Shown here: piece after piece, positions 1 to 8,228 of the stretch | How positions within the stretch are numbered: position 1 is the stretch's first letter | Layout: each line of letters begins with the position of its first letter | DNA from: Comamonas testosteroni ATCC 11996 | GTDB lineage: Bacteria; Pseudomonadota; Gammaproteobacteria; Burkholderiales; Burkholderiaceae_C | Assembly: GCF_000241525.1 (NCBI RefSeq) | Contig: NZ_AHIL01000032.1 | Location: forward strand, 124,001-188,000 | Length of the DNA: 64,000 nucleotides | Direction: 5' to 3' | The notes under the pieces: model-generated | Told to the model about the DNA's origin: nothing | What the model saw: the letters and a program-made list of their open reading frames with translations, nothing else | Database searches by the model: none | Made by a program: the position numbers and the translations under genes

Positions 1-1
1 C

Positions 2-358
2 GTGCGCGAGGACAACCAGTACCGGCTCTATACCGATGTCGATGTGCACCGTCTGCGTTTTATCCGGCTGTGCCGGGCCATGGATATGTCGCTCGACGAG
101 GTCCGAACCCTATTGGCGCTTGATGGTGCACGCAAGGCCGATTGCGTGGCTGCCAACAAGACCCTGGACGCCCATCTAGGTCATGTGCGCGAGCGGCTGG
201 CCGAGCTGCAGGCGCTGGAGCACGAGTTGATGCAGCTGCGCAGCCAGTGCGACGGCTCGGACAGTTTTTGCCACATCATCGAGGCCTTGCATGCCCAGGC
301 CGATGAGCCCTTGCCTGAAGGCCTGCAGGGCAGCGCTGCAGCAAAGCGCCATGTCTGA
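2..358 (+). CDS. MerR-family Cd(II)/Pb(II)-responsive regulator, 5' end missing
   Basis: This is the C-terminal 118 residues of a MerR-type activator; the N-terminal winged helix that contacts DNA lies outside the window, so the first codon here is not the true start. The visible part has the end of the DNA-binding domain, the long dimerisation helix (about residues 50-82) and a C-terminal metal loop. Cysteines at fragment positions 48, 83 and 90 are spaced 35 and 7 residues apart, the same spacing as the metal-binding Cys77/Cys112/Cys119 of CadR. Family knowledge: such proteins sense cadmium or lead and activate an efflux ATPase. The target gene is not in the window; it is presumably to the left. 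The CadR-like assignment is strong, the exact metal is inferred. Confidence 0.88.
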   Translation: MREDNQYRLYTDVDVHRLRFIRLCRAMDMSLDEVRTLLALDGARKADCVAANKTLDAHLGHVRERLAELQALEHELMQLRSQCDGSDSFCHIIEALHAQADEPLPEGLQGSAAAKRHV

Positions 359-415
359 CAGACTGCAACAGTGGTGGCTGCGCCTGCACCCTGAAGTGGA
401 CGCTATCATTCCTGC

Positions 416-1219
416 ATGAGTTGGAGTGAAACCACCATCAAGCTGCCGGGGCGGATCTGGGCCGCGCTGGGCGCGCAGGCCCTGGCGTGGTGGCGCAGCA
501 TTTATCTGACAGCCGTGCTGCTGGTGCTGGTCAGCTCGCCGTCGAGCTACCAGAAGCGCGGGCGGGCCATGCTGGCCCAGCAGATGTTTGCGCAGACCGC
601 CCCCATACTCACAGGCTTTACCGCGCTGGCGGCCCTGCTGTGTGCGGTAATTGCGCGCATCGTCATTGTCACCGCACAAAGTTACGGCCTGTCGCGCTAT
701 GCGCTGGATCTGGTGGTGCGGGTGATGGTGATCGAGCTGATACCGCTGACGGCTGCACTGTTTGTGGCCATGCGCTGCACCATTCCAGCCGGCGTGCAGG
801 TGGTGCAGATGCGTATGCAGGGCCAGCTCGCGAAGTGGAAGACGCAAGGCATTGACCCTGTCCGTGCGGCGCTGGTGCCGCGTGCGGCGGCGGGCGTGTT
901 TGCCGCAATCACGCTGGCCGCACTCAGCTGCATCGTTGCCTTGGTCACCGTGTATCTGAGCGTCTATGGCTTCAGCCTGGCCGGGTTTGGTGCGTACACA
1001 CGCATCTTTGGCCAGATCTTCACACCGTCGCTGACGTTGGTGTTCGTGCTCAAGACCTGGTTTTTCAGTCTCACGGTGGCCGTCATGCCGCTGGCCTCTG
1101 CCATGTACACGCCTGTTGCGCGACACAGGCAGGGCGGGGCGGAGCTGGGTGGCTTTGCACGCATGTTTGCCGTGTTGCTCCTGATCGAGGTGATCTCGCT
1201 CATGGGCAACTATTACTGA
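416..1219 (+). CDS. MlaE/YrbE-family ABC transporter permease
   Basis: Inner-membrane permease of an MCE-type phospholipid transporter. The 267-residue protein has the MlaE layout: an amphipathic N-terminal stretch, then about five hydrophobic segments spread over residues 30-265, and the conserved central region around a VIELIPL motif. Such permeases pair with an MCE (MlaD-like) protein and an ATPase to move lipids between the inner membrane and the outer membrane. It is followed 13 bases later by the MCE gene, so they are surely one operon. The cognate ATPase gene, usually next door, is not present between them or downstream. Confidence 0.9.
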   Translation: MSWSETTIKLPGRIWAALGAQALAWWRSIYLTAVLLVLVSSPSSYQKRGRAMLAQQMFAQTAPILTGFTALAALLCAVIARIVIVTAQSYGLSRYALDLVVRVMVIELIPLTAALFVAMRCTIPAGVQVVQMRMQGQLAKWKTQGIDPVRAALVPRAAAGVFAAITLAALSCIVALVTVYLSVYGFSLAGFGAYTRIFGQIFTPSLTLVFVLKTWFFSLTVAVMPLASAMYTPVARHRQGGAELGGFARMFAVLLLIEVISLMGNYY

Positions 1220-1232
1220 AAAGGATGGAGCC

Positions 1233-2222
1233 ATGAGCGAAACGCGTATGGCTGAGGAGCAACTGATTGACGAGGAGTTGCTCAGCCTCAAACCCGTCGC
1301 GCACCTGCGCGCCAAGGCAGCCGCGCTGCTGGCGCTGACCCTGATCTTGATTCTGAGTGCTGCCGCTTATCTGCTCTACGCGCGTGGAGTGTTCGAGCCC
1401 ACGCAGCGTCTGGTGCTGACGGCCGATGACTCCGAAGGCGTGGTCGTGGGTATGGATATGACGTTCTCGGGCTTTCCCATAGGCCGCGTGCGCAAGATAG
1501 AGCTGGCCGAGGACGGCTCGGTCCGCATTCTGGTCGATGTGACCGAAAAGGATGCCCACTGGCTGCGCCAGTCCAGCGTGTTCACCTTGGTCAAGGGACT
1601 GGTGGGCGGCACTACCATCAAGGCTTATACCGGCATGCTGGGCGATGCACCGCTACCGCCGGACTCTGTGCGGCCCGTGCTCAGCGGTGATGCTACGGCA
1701 GAGCTGCCTCAGATCATCAGTTCCGCCAAGGAGGTGCTGGCCAATGTGGCAGCTCTGACCGCCACAGATTCGGCATTGGGCGGATCGTTGGCCGAAGTGC
1801 GCAAGCTGGCCGAGCGCATGCAGGGCCAGGGCGGAGTTCTGGGCGCGGTGCTGGGCAGCGATGAGGAAGCGAAGAAGGTGGGCCAGATGCTGGAGCATGC
1901 CAATTCCCTGCTCGGACGCATGGATCGGATGGTGGCGCGCGCCGACAGCCAGGTCTTTGATGCGAATGGCGTCATGCCCCAGGTCAAGGCCACCATGGAG
2001 CAGCTCAATGGTTTGCTGGCCGATACGCGCAAAAGCATGGCCAAGGTTGACGCCGTGCTGGCCGATATGCAGGTGGTGGGCGGCAATGCCCGCGAGGCCT
2101 CGACCGATCTGGGCGCGCTGCGCGCCGAGGTGGAAAGCAATCTGCTCCGACTGGAGTCCGTGCTCAACGATCTGCAGCGCAAATGGCCGTTTTCCCACAA
2201 GCCGGAGTTGAAGCTGCCATGA
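1233..2222 (+). CDS. MCE (MlaD-like) domain periplasmic lipid-transport protein
   Basis: Protein of 329 residues with one N-terminal membrane anchor (about residues 27-50), an MCE domain (about 55-135, with the family's GxxVxxxGxxVGRVxxI-like pattern) and a long helical C-terminal part (about 165-320) rich in heptad-like leucines and alanines, which in MCE proteins forms a needle or coiled-coil conduit. It should form a ring on the permease encoded immediately upstream. An AAGGATGGAG ribosome-binding site precedes the ATG. Its stop overlaps the start of the next gene (ATGA), showing translational coupling with the lipoprotein. Confidence 0.9.
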   Translation: MSETRMAEEQLIDEELLSLKPVAHLRAKAAALLALTLILILSAAAYLLYARGVFEPTQRLVLTADDSEGVVVGMDMTFSGFPIGRVRKIELAEDGSVRILVDVTEKDAHWLRQSSVFTLVKGLVGGTTIKAYTGMLGDAPLPPDSVRPVLSGDATAELPQIISSAKEVLANVAALTATDSALGGSLAEVRKLAERMQGQGGVLGAVLGSDEEAKKVGQMLEHANSLLGRMDRMVARADSQVFDANGVMPQVKATMEQLNGLLADTRKSMAKVDAVLADMQVVGGNAREASTDLGALRAEVESNLLRLESVLNDLQRKWPFSHKPELKLP

Positions 2223-2923
2223 AGCAAAAAATCAAGCAAAAACAAACTCTAGGCCATTATGGGAAGGCGATGGCTGCTATATTTGTCATAGCGATTTCAG
2301 CCTGCGGCAGCCACCCTCCGGCACCGGATTGGGCGTTGAGCGCCGAAGCTGCGGCGCAGAAAGCCACCCAGGCCTATTTGCAGGGACAGCAGCGTGTGGA
2401 GGCGCTGCAGTGGCAGAAGGCACGTGATGCCGTGGCCAGCACCGGCCAACCCGCACAGGCCGCCAAACTGGAGTTGATGCGCTGCGCAGCGCAAGTGGCC
2501 AGCTTGGACTGGAATGCCTGTCCGGCCTATGAGGCGCTGGCGCAGGATGCGGGCCAGCAAGAACAAGCCTATGCCCGTTACCTGCAGGCCCGGCCGCAAG
2601 CGGGTGATACAGAGCTATTGCCAGAGGCACAGCGTGCCGTGGCGCGGCAACTGCTCGGCGGCGCCTCAGGTGCGGTAGCTGTGGCCGAGATCAAGGATCC
2701 GCTATCGAGACTGGTAGCGGCGGGCGTGCTGCTGCGTGGTGGAGCTGCCGGCCCAGCCCTGCTCCAGCAAGGCGTCGATACCGCTTCCGAGCAAGGCTGG
2801 CGCAGGCCTTTGATGGCCTGGTTGCTGCTGCAGCTCAAGGCAGCGCAGCAGAGCGGCGATGCGGAACAGCAGGCGCAGTTGCAGCGTCGGCTGAAGCTGT
2901 TGGAGACATCCGCGCCCAAGTGA
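2219..2923 (+). CDS. helical lipoprotein, third gene of the MCE operon
   Basis: The start at 2219 overlaps the stop of the MCE gene and gives a signal peptide of about 26 residues ending in a lipobox (ISAC-G), so the mature protein should be a lipidated periplasmic or outer-membrane protein. The remaining roughly 208 residues are Ala/Gln/Leu rich and look like stacked helices, TPR-like in character; I do not see the beta-rich DUF330 (PqiC) pattern usual for auxiliary lipoproteins of MCE systems. Position suggests it is the outer-membrane or periplasmic partner of the transporter. Function unknown beyond that. Confidence 0.75.
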   Translation: MKQKIKQKQTLGHYGKAMAAIFVIAISACGSHPPAPDWALSAEAAAQKATQAYLQGQQRVEALQWQKARDAVASTGQPAQAAKLELMRCAAQVASLDWNACPAYEALAQDAGQQEQAYARYLQARPQAGDTELLPEAQRAVARQLLGGASGAVAVAEIKDPLSRLVAAGVLLRGGAAGPALLQQGVDTASEQGWRRPLMAWLLLQLKAAQQSGDAEQQAQLQRRLKLLETSAPK

Positions 2924-2951
2924 ACAGGCCGCCGGTCATAGGCTCGGAAAT

Positions 2952-2981
2952 AAAAAAGCGAGGCTCAGGCCTCGCTTTTTT
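2952..2981. terminator. bidirectional Rho-independent terminator
   Basis: Perfect hairpin: AAAAAAGCGAGGC, a TCAG loop, and GCCTCGCTTTTTT. The A-run on one side and T-run on the other let it serve both the MCE operon (+) and the converging porin gene (-). Confidence 0.92.
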
Positions 2982-3018
2982 ATGGATGGCGAGCCAGAGG
3001 CCCGCTCGAGTCCAGTGC

Positions 3019-4059
3019 TTAGAAACGGTGACGGATACCGGCGATCAGGCTGGTGCCGGTCTTGGGGTTGGCATCAGTCACGCGGTCGTACATCAGAGCG
3101 GTGTAGACATCGGTGCGCTTGGACAGGAAGTGGTCGTAACCCAGGGTTGCGGTGGTGCGTGTGGCGTCGGTGGCTGCTTCGTACTTGGTGCGGGCTACGG
3201 CTGCCTTCACAGTGCCGGGGGTGCCGGAGACCGGAATGTCCAGACCCAGCGAGTAGGTCTTGCTCTTAGTATCCAGATCCTTGACCTTGGCCTGGCCGTA
3301 GGTGGCGTAGAGCTTCACAACGTTGAAGTTGTAGCTGCCGCCGACCATCCAGTCGCTCTTGGTGGGCATGACTGTGCCGCTGCCGGGGTTGGTGATCTGG
3401 TCGCGCTCGTAGAAGGCCGTCAGGCTCAGAGGACCGCTGAAATACAGAGCGTTCACGCCGACGTTCTTCTTGCTCTTGTTGCCAGGAGTTGTTTGCTCGC
3501 CGAACTGGTAGTAGACATTGGCAGTCAGACCGCCGAAGTTAGGTGTCGTGTAGACCAGCATATTGCTCCAGCCGGTGTCGGCGGGCGTGGTCAGACGGGA
3601 GCTGTCCCAGACTCCGAAGGTGGGCGTGTTCGCATGCAGCACCAGAGGCGAGATGGTGAACGAGTCGCCGAAGGGGTTGGTCAGAATGGTGGGCAGGAAG
3701 TTAGGCGCCTTGTCGCGGCCCAGGCCGATGCGGCCGAAGTTGCCGTTCAGGCCGATATTGGCATCGCGCGAGAAAAAGGTGTCGCCAGGGAAGCGGCCGG
3801 GTTCACCCGTGTCCATGCGCATGAAAGCGGTGAGGTTGAAATCGACCTTCAGGCCGCCGCCCAGGTCTTCCGTACCCTTCAGGCCCCACCAGGAAGTGGT
3901 CATGCCGCCGGAGCCGACAACGCCCTTGCGGTCCTGGCCGGCCATCTTGACGGAGCCGGCATACATATCGGCCAGGCCCGTCAGTTGCACATTGCTCTGG
4001 GCAAAAGCGGCGCCGGAGCAGGCCAGGGCTGCAGCCATGGCGATAAAAGCGGTCTTCAT
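3019..4059 (-). CDS. general outer-membrane porin (Omp32-like)
   Basis: A 346-residue trimeric-porin-type beta-barrel. It has a cleavable signal peptide (MKTAFIAMAAALACSGAAFAQ, cleaved after AFA), a typical first strand (SNVQLTGLADMYAG), repeated aromatic-Gly beta-strand patterns, and the terminal phenylalanine (RHRF) needed for outer-membrane assembly. Family knowledge: these porins of Comamonadaceae are abundant and often anion selective. Single-gene unit between the terminator at 2952-2981 and a roughly 580-base upstream region. AGAGGAC before the ATG is the ribosome-binding site. It is distinct in sequence from the second porin at 23605-24699. Confidence 0.93.
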   Translation of the reverse strand: MKTAFIAMAAALACSGAAFAQSNVQLTGLADMYAGSVKMAGQDRKGVVGSGGMTTSWWGLKGTEDLGGGLKVDFNLTAFMRMDTGEPGRFPGDTFFSRDANIGLNGNFGRIGLGRDKAPNFLPTILTNPFGDSFTISPLVLHANTPTFGVWDSSRLTTPADTGWSNMLVYTTPNFGGLTANVYYQFGEQTTPGNKSKKNVGVNALYFSGPLSLTAFYERDQITNPGSGTVMPTKSDWMVGGSYNFNVVKLYATYGQAKVKDLDTKSKTYSLGLDIPVSGTPGTVKAAVARTKYEAATDATRTTATLGYDHFLSKRTDVYTALMYDRVTDANPKTGTSLIAGIRHRF

Positions 4060-4637
4060 GAGTGTCCTCTCGAGTTAGATATTGGATTTACGTTTTGAAA
4101 TATAGCGGGGGTTTGTATACAGCTTGCTCTGCAGTTCCGCGGATGCCGATGAAATCATCTTTTCAGCGATATGACAGTGGTTTTTTTTACCTCAAGGACT
4201 CAGGGAAATCTCTTGTATGCACTGTATTGGTGCTATCGATATTGCCGTGCAAAGCGGCTGGGGGAGGCCCGTCGAATGAGAGTGAGTGCTGATGGTTCCG
4301 TGATCAAGGAATAACAGTCATTCCTGGTGAGCCTGGTTTGATCAGGAGGTCCGGCGATGACAGTGTCAGCGTATGGAACAGGTGTGGCTCGGCGATGGAT
4401 GCCTGCTTGGAATCGCTGAAGCGCCCACTCTTGTCGTTCTCTTGGGCAGTCTTGGTCAAGCCCTGAGCAGGGCTTGCGATTTGCCGGAGTGTGCTGCGCG
4501 CGCGCAGCGCTTATGTGGCCGGGCGTGCGTTGATCTCAGGCCTGCGGCTTTCAGCACCTGTTTGGTACTTTTTTGAAAAAAGTGCGCGTTTTCCCAGGGG
4601 AGGGTGTTTTTCCTCCATATAATTCATCCTATCGACA
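4060..4637. other. intergenic region between porin and tRNA-Pro
   Basis: No convincing gene. The part next to the porin is AT rich and should hold its promoter. Two short open frames on the + strand (4062-4292 and 4373-4576) have no credible ribosome-binding site or protein-like composition. A TATAAT box at 4618-4623 lies 15 bases before the first tRNA and fits its -10 element. Confidence 0.6.
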
Positions 4638-4714
4638 CGGAATGTAGCGCAGCCTGGTAGCGCACTTGCATGGGGTGCAAGGGGTCGCGAGTTCGAATCC
4701 CGCCATTCCGACCA
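4638..4714 (+). tRNA. tRNA-Pro(GGG), copy 1
   Basis: 77 bases with encoded CCA. Acceptor arm CGGAATG pairs with CATTCCG (C1-G72, as expected for bacterial proline tRNA); anticodon stem CTTGC/GCAAG encloses the loop ATGGGGT, giving anticodon GGG; the T arm contains GTTCGAATC. It reads CCC and CCU codons. A TATAAT sits 15 bases upstream and a terminator hairpin follows directly. Confidence 0.97.
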
Positions 4715-4719
4715 AATTG

Positions 4720-4752
4720 AAAAGGCCTGTGATGCAAATCACAGGCCTTTTT
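4720..4752 (+). terminator. terminator of tRNA-Pro copy 1
   Basis: Hairpin AAAGGCCTGTGAT / GCAA / ATCACAGGCCTTT followed by T residues, six bases after the CCA end. Confidence 0.9.
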
Positions 4753-4883
4753 CAATGCCGCTGCGAGGTTCGCTATGAAACCTGCAGCGTTAGATGACCG
4801 TCGTGGTTGATAACCGAGCAACTGCTCGAGTTGCGGCCTTCCCAAAAGATGGTCGAAAATCGGTTACAATAGCGTCATCGACA

Positions 4884-4960
4884 CGGAATGTAGCGCAGCC
4901 TGGTAGCGCACTTGCATGGGGTGCAAGGGGTCGCGAGTTCGAATCCCGCCATTCCGACCA
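4884..4960 (+). tRNA. tRNA-Pro(GGG), copy 2
   Basis: Identical 77 bases to the copy 246 bases upstream, including the CCA end and anticodon GGG. Its own TACAAT-type -10 box is at 4865-4870. The flanks just outside (ATCGACA before, AATTGAAAAGGCCTGTGAT after) are also shared with copy 1, so the duplicated unit includes the terminator. Confidence 0.97.
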
Positions 4961-4966
4961 AATTGA

Positions 4967-4999
4967 AAAGGCCTGTGATGAAAATCACGGGCCTTTTTC
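4967..4999 (+). terminator. terminator of tRNA-Pro copy 2
   Basis: Hairpin AAAGGCCTGTGAT / GAAA / ATCACGGGCCTTTTT. It is the terminator of copy 1 with a changed loop base and one A-to-G change in the stem that turns a U-A pair into U-G. Confidence 0.88.
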
Positions 5000-5068
5000 T
5001 ATTTCTGCTCTCTGCTTCAAAGAAAGCCCCGGGGCTGCCGGCATCGTTGCTTGGAGCCGGCCCTGCCT

Positions 5069-5497
5069 CTACGGCTCGGGCCTGAGCCACAACCAGAGCA
5101 GCACGCAGGCCATGATGCTCAACGTCATCGCAGTGAGCCATGGCTTGTACGAAAAATACAGAATCAGCAGGCTGCTGGCGCCCATGCTGACGGTTGCCGT
5201 CCATTTGGCGCGGCGGCTGACCTTGCCACCGGTGTCCCAGTTGTGCAGCAGTGGGCCGAACACACGGTGCGCATAGAGCCAGCGGTGCAGCCTGGGCGAG
5301 CTGCGCACCGCCGCCCAGGCGGCCATCAGTATGAATACCGTGGTGGGCATGCCGGGAACCACGGCGCCTATCAGCCCCAATATCACGCAAACCAGCGCAA
5401 AAGCAATGAGCAGATAGCGCAGCGGCGCGGAAAGCTGTTTGGGCTCCAGATGCGGTTCTTCGCGAGGGGTTTCGGGCGGTGGTGGCAGATCGTTCAT
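5069..5497 (-). CDS. DUF454 (YbaN-like) inner-membrane protein, paralogue 1
   Basis: A 142-residue protein with a proline/glutamate-rich N-terminal tail (about 1-25) and the DUF454 core: two adjacent hydrophobic segments around LIGAVVPGMPTTVFILMAAW, the SSPRLHRWLYAH motif, then two more membrane segments and a WLWLRPEP end. The family is widespread and of unknown function. A close paralogue sits at 50080-50514, inside the heme/rhombosortase region; the two are almost the same over the central 80 residues but differ at both ends. Isolated gene facing the tRNAs. Confidence 0.85.
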   Translation of the reverse strand: MNDLPPPPETPREEPHLEPKQLSAPLRYLLIAFALVCVILGLIGAVVPGMPTTVFILMAAWAAVRSSPRLHRWLYAHRVFGPLLHNWDTGGKVSRRAKWTATVSMGASSLLILYFSYKPWLTAMTLSIMACVLLWLWLRPEP

Positions 5498-5714
5498 GAG
5501 GCAGAAGATGGGCCGCAGAAACTGGTGAAGCTGCAGCCAGGCACGGTTCCCATATTAGTCAGCATTGCAGACCGTTCGGGCTTTGTGGCTGCAGATGCTG
5601 GCGGTATTTGTCACGTCCTTGTCCCTGCTTGCGCGGAGTGCACCCGCATAATCGGTGCGCATGGCCTGGCGACCGATTGGCGACCAGCATGGAATTGATT
5701 CAAGGAGCAAGACA

Positions 5715-6818
5715 ATGACCCCCACCCCGAGCGCCGATATGTCCGATGTGATTGCCGAAGTCCGTGGCAAGCTGGGCATGATTACGCTCAACCGTCCCAA
5801 GGCGCTCAACGCGCTGTCTCTGGGCATGGTGCGCGATCTGCTGGGCACTTTGCTGGCCTGGCAAAAAGACGACTCGATTCTGGGCGTGGCCATTCGTGGC
5901 AGCAACAAGGAAGGGGTGTTCGGGGCGTTTTGCGCGGGTGGTGACATCCGCTTTCTGCATTCGGCCGGCAGCAGTGGCAATCCTCAACTCGAAGATTTCT
6001 TCACCGAGGAATATGCGCTCAACCATCTGATCCACAGCTTTGGCAAACCCTATATCGCTTTCATGGATGGCATCGTCATGGGCGGCGGCATGGGTATCAG
6101 CCAGGGCGGCTCGCTGCGCATCGTGACCGAACGCACCAAGATGGCCATGCCCGAGACGGCCATTGGCCTGTTCCCCGATGTGGGGGGAGGCTACTTCCTC
6201 TCGCGCTGCCCCGGTGCCGTGGGCGAATGGCTGGCCTTGACCGGCGATACCATCGGTGCGGGCGATGCCCTGGCTTTTGGTTTGGCCGATGGCTGCATTC
6301 CCGCCGAACAGCAGGCAGAGCTGTGGGAGACCCTGGCGACCACGGATTTTGCCAATGTGGAGGCGCTCAATGCCGTGGTGCGCTCCCGCTTTGTGAGCGC
6401 CGAACCCAAGGTGGTGGCGCACCGTGCTGAAATCGACACCTGCTTCTCCCAGCCCACGGTGGCGGCCATTGTCAAGGCCTTGCAGGCCGGCAGCGACTGG
6501 GCCCAGGCCGAAGCTGCTACGCTGCGCAAGCGCTCTCCGCTGATGCTGCATGTGGTGCTGGAGCAAATCCGTCGCGCACGCCAGATGACTCTGGCTGAAG
6601 ATCTGCGCATGGAGCGCGATATGGTGCGCCACTGCTTTTATCTGCGCCCGGGTCGGAGCGAAACCGTGGAGGGCATCCGCGCATTGGCGGTGGACAAGGA
6701 CCACAGCCCGCGCTGGAATCCTGCCAGCATCGAAGAGGTGAGCGATGCCGAGTGGCAGGCGTTCTTTGACAGCCCCTGGCCTGCGCATTCTCACCCGCTG
6801 GCGGCGCTGCAAGGCTGA
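5715..6818 (+). CDS. 3-hydroxyisobutyryl-CoA hydrolase (enoyl-CoA hydratase superfamily)
   Basis: A 367-residue crotonase-fold thioesterase that releases 3-hydroxyisobutyrate from its CoA ester in valine breakdown. Start at 5715 is chosen because AAGGAGCAAGACA precedes it; longer frames lack this. The oxyanion-hole segments are seen as FCAGGDIRFL and DGIVMGGGMG, and the subfamily signature MPETAIGLFPDVGGGYFLSR carries the catalytic Glu and Asp. Length fits the hydrolase (350-390) rather than simple hydratases (about 260). It stands alone here, followed by a terminator. A related acyl-CoA hydrolase is possible but less likely. Confidence 0.87.
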   Translation: MTPTPSADMSDVIAEVRGKLGMITLNRPKALNALSLGMVRDLLGTLLAWQKDDSILGVAIRGSNKEGVFGAFCAGGDIRFLHSAGSSGNPQLEDFFTEEYALNHLIHSFGKPYIAFMDGIVMGGGMGISQGGSLRIVTERTKMAMPETAIGLFPDVGGGYFLSRCPGAVGEWLALTGDTIGAGDALAFGLADGCIPAEQQAELWETLATTDFANVEALNAVVRSRFVSAEPKVVAHRAEIDTCFSQPTVAAIVKALQAGSDWAQAEAATLRKRSPLMLHVVLEQIRRARQMTLAEDLRMERDMVRHCFYLRPGRSETVEGIRALAVDKDHSPRWNPASIEEVSDAEWQAFFDSPWPAHSHPLAALQG

Positions 6819-6835
6819 TTCGGCTCCTTATCAAA

Positions 6836-6870
6836 ACAAAGCCCGACAGACTCGATGCTGTCGGGCTTTG
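6836..6870 (+). terminator. Rho-independent terminator
   Basis: CAAAGCCCGACA and TGTCGGGCTTTG form a perfect 12-base stem with a ten-base loop; it lies 17 bases after the hydrolase stop codon and may also serve the converging DUF72 gene. Confidence 0.9.
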
Positions 6871-6874
6871 TTTA

Positions 6875-6893
6875 TTTTGATAGCTATCAGCGC
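6875..6893. repeat. dispersed intergenic element TTTTGATAGCTNNNARCGC, copy 1
   Basis: TTTTGATAGCT followed by ATC, then AGCGC. The same pattern with identical spacing is found at 53105-53123 and 62071-62089, always outside genes. Confidence 0.6.
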
Positions 6894-6931
6894 TTTTCTG
6901 GTAAACGTTTGATGGTATTTTTAGTATCAAT

Positions 6932-8050
6932 TCAGGACGGCGAGCGCGGATGCTTGTCCGGGCTAGGGTCTGCAAGACTCGCAAGTGCCTGCGCCAGCAG
7001 CGCTATCGAGCGTGGGGCACATCCCTCGGCATCGTTGCTGATGGTCACAAAAGCGGGTTGACCGGCACCGGTGATGCCGGCAATCGTGCGGGCCAGCCGC
7101 TCCCTGGTATGCAGGTCTTCGCTGAGGATCTCGTTGAACGGCTGGTGCTTCTTCTGGGCATCGGCATAGCCATAAGCGCCAAAGAGGCGATTCAGATTCC
7201 AGCGGCACACCAGCGGCCCGGGCCACAAGGCACGCAACGTGGGCAACTGCTCTTCGATGGGAGGCATCTTGCCGTGCAGCCCTAAGCAATAGGTCGCGTC
7301 ATGGAGCTTGAGTGTCTGGGCCAGTGCCGAGGTCAGCAGTTCAGGGTCTCTCACCTCGACGGCAACGACGACCTGCGGATGTGCTTGCAGCGCCTGTTTC
7401 ACGGTGGCCAGCAGCAGGCCCAGCTTGTCCATCAACAGGGCAGGGCGGCTGAGCAGATTCCAGGGTAGGGGGCTGAGCTGAAAGACCAGAACGCCCAGTT
7501 TGCTGCCCAGACCTTCGAGAGTGGGTTCCACGAAATGCTCTATGGCCAGGCCAGGGTCCAGAAACGCGGGGTTGGCTTCGCGCGGCTTACCTTCCTCGCT
7601 GCGTACCTGGGCATCGGTAATGCCAGCCGGGCATTTGACGACAAAGCGGAAGTCGGCATCGACCTGAGCGGCAAAGGCGGCATATTGGCTGGCCGTCAGC
7701 GGCCTCCAGAAGGTGCGGTCGACGCAGACGGTGCGCAGCAACGGGTGCCGGTGATAGGCCGTCAGGCCTTTTTTGGCCAGCACGCTGCTGTCATAGGCTC
7801 CGTCCCAGACCAAGCCCTCCCAGCCCGGATAGGACCAGGTCGAGACGCCCATGCGCAGCAGGGGTGGCAGTTGTGCGGCCAGCTCCTGGTACTGCGCGGC
7901 TGCCGGGGCCAGGGCAATCGCGCCGCGTCTGGGTTTGCGTTCACCTGGGCCATCGGCCTGCGGCGCTTCTTCAGGCGGTGCTTTGCCGGCGCCGTCTCCG
8001 GAGGGAGGCAGCTCATCGGCAAAAAAATCGTCCTGGAAGGTATCGGTCAT
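6932..8050 (-). CDS. DUF72 (YecE-like) protein
   Basis: A 372-residue cytosolic protein with a charged, proline-rich N-terminal tail (1-60) and a DUF72 TIM-barrel-like domain (about 65-360). Family hallmarks seen are MGVSTWSYPGWEG at the first strand, FRFVVKCPAGIT, VFQLSPLPWN, VAVEVRDPEL and a C-terminal FVTISNDAEGCAP segment (the family's N-N-x-xG-x-AP element). Biochemical function of DUF72 is not established. Converges with the hydrolase gene. The tail before residue 60 is longer than in most members. Confidence 0.85.
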   Translation of the reverse strand: MTDTFQDDFFADELPPSGDGAGKAPPEEAPQADGPGERKPRRGAIALAPAAAQYQELAAQLPPLLRMGVSTWSYPGWEGLVWDGAYDSSVLAKKGLTAYHRHPLLRTVCVDRTFWRPLTASQYAAFAAQVDADFRFVVKCPAGITDAQVRSEEGKPREANPAFLDPGLAIEHFVEPTLEGLGSKLGVLVFQLSPLPWNLLSRPALLMDKLGLLLATVKQALQAHPQVVVAVEVRDPELLTSALAQTLKLHDATYCLGLHGKMPPIEEQLPTLRALWPGPLVCRWNLNRLFGAYGYADAQKKHQPFNEILSEDLHTRERLARTIAGITGAGQPAFVTISNDAEGCAPRSIALLAQALASLADPSPDKHPRSPS

Positions 8051-8228
8051 GTCGCAATAATTCTAATGAAATTGGCCTTCCACGCTTTCTCATCAATGGA
8101 AAGCAGCTATGGAAAGCATAGTTTTTAAGGTTTGCTTGCACTTCTGCCAGATATCTAGGGCGGTCTGGCGGCATGCCTATGGCAAACTCATCGGCTTCCT
8201 GTGTTGAACGCCGTGGGGCGAATATCGA

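Noticed and set aside
176..1315. 379-codon - strand frame at the left edge
   Set aside because: Opposite MlaE/MlaD-type genes; Arg/His/Gln-rich composition typical of antisense frames.
2920..4098. 392-codon + strand open frame opposite the porin
   Set aside because: Pure antisense shadow of a clear porin gene with signal peptide and terminal Phe; its product is Gly/Val/His rich with no domain.
4062..4576. Two small + strand open frames before the tRNAs
   Set aside because: No ribosome-binding sites, odd composition and overlap with the porin promoter region.
5700..6812. 370-codon - strand frame opposite the hydroxyisobutyryl-CoA hydrolase
   Set aside because: Shadow of a well conserved enzyme; no motifs of its own.
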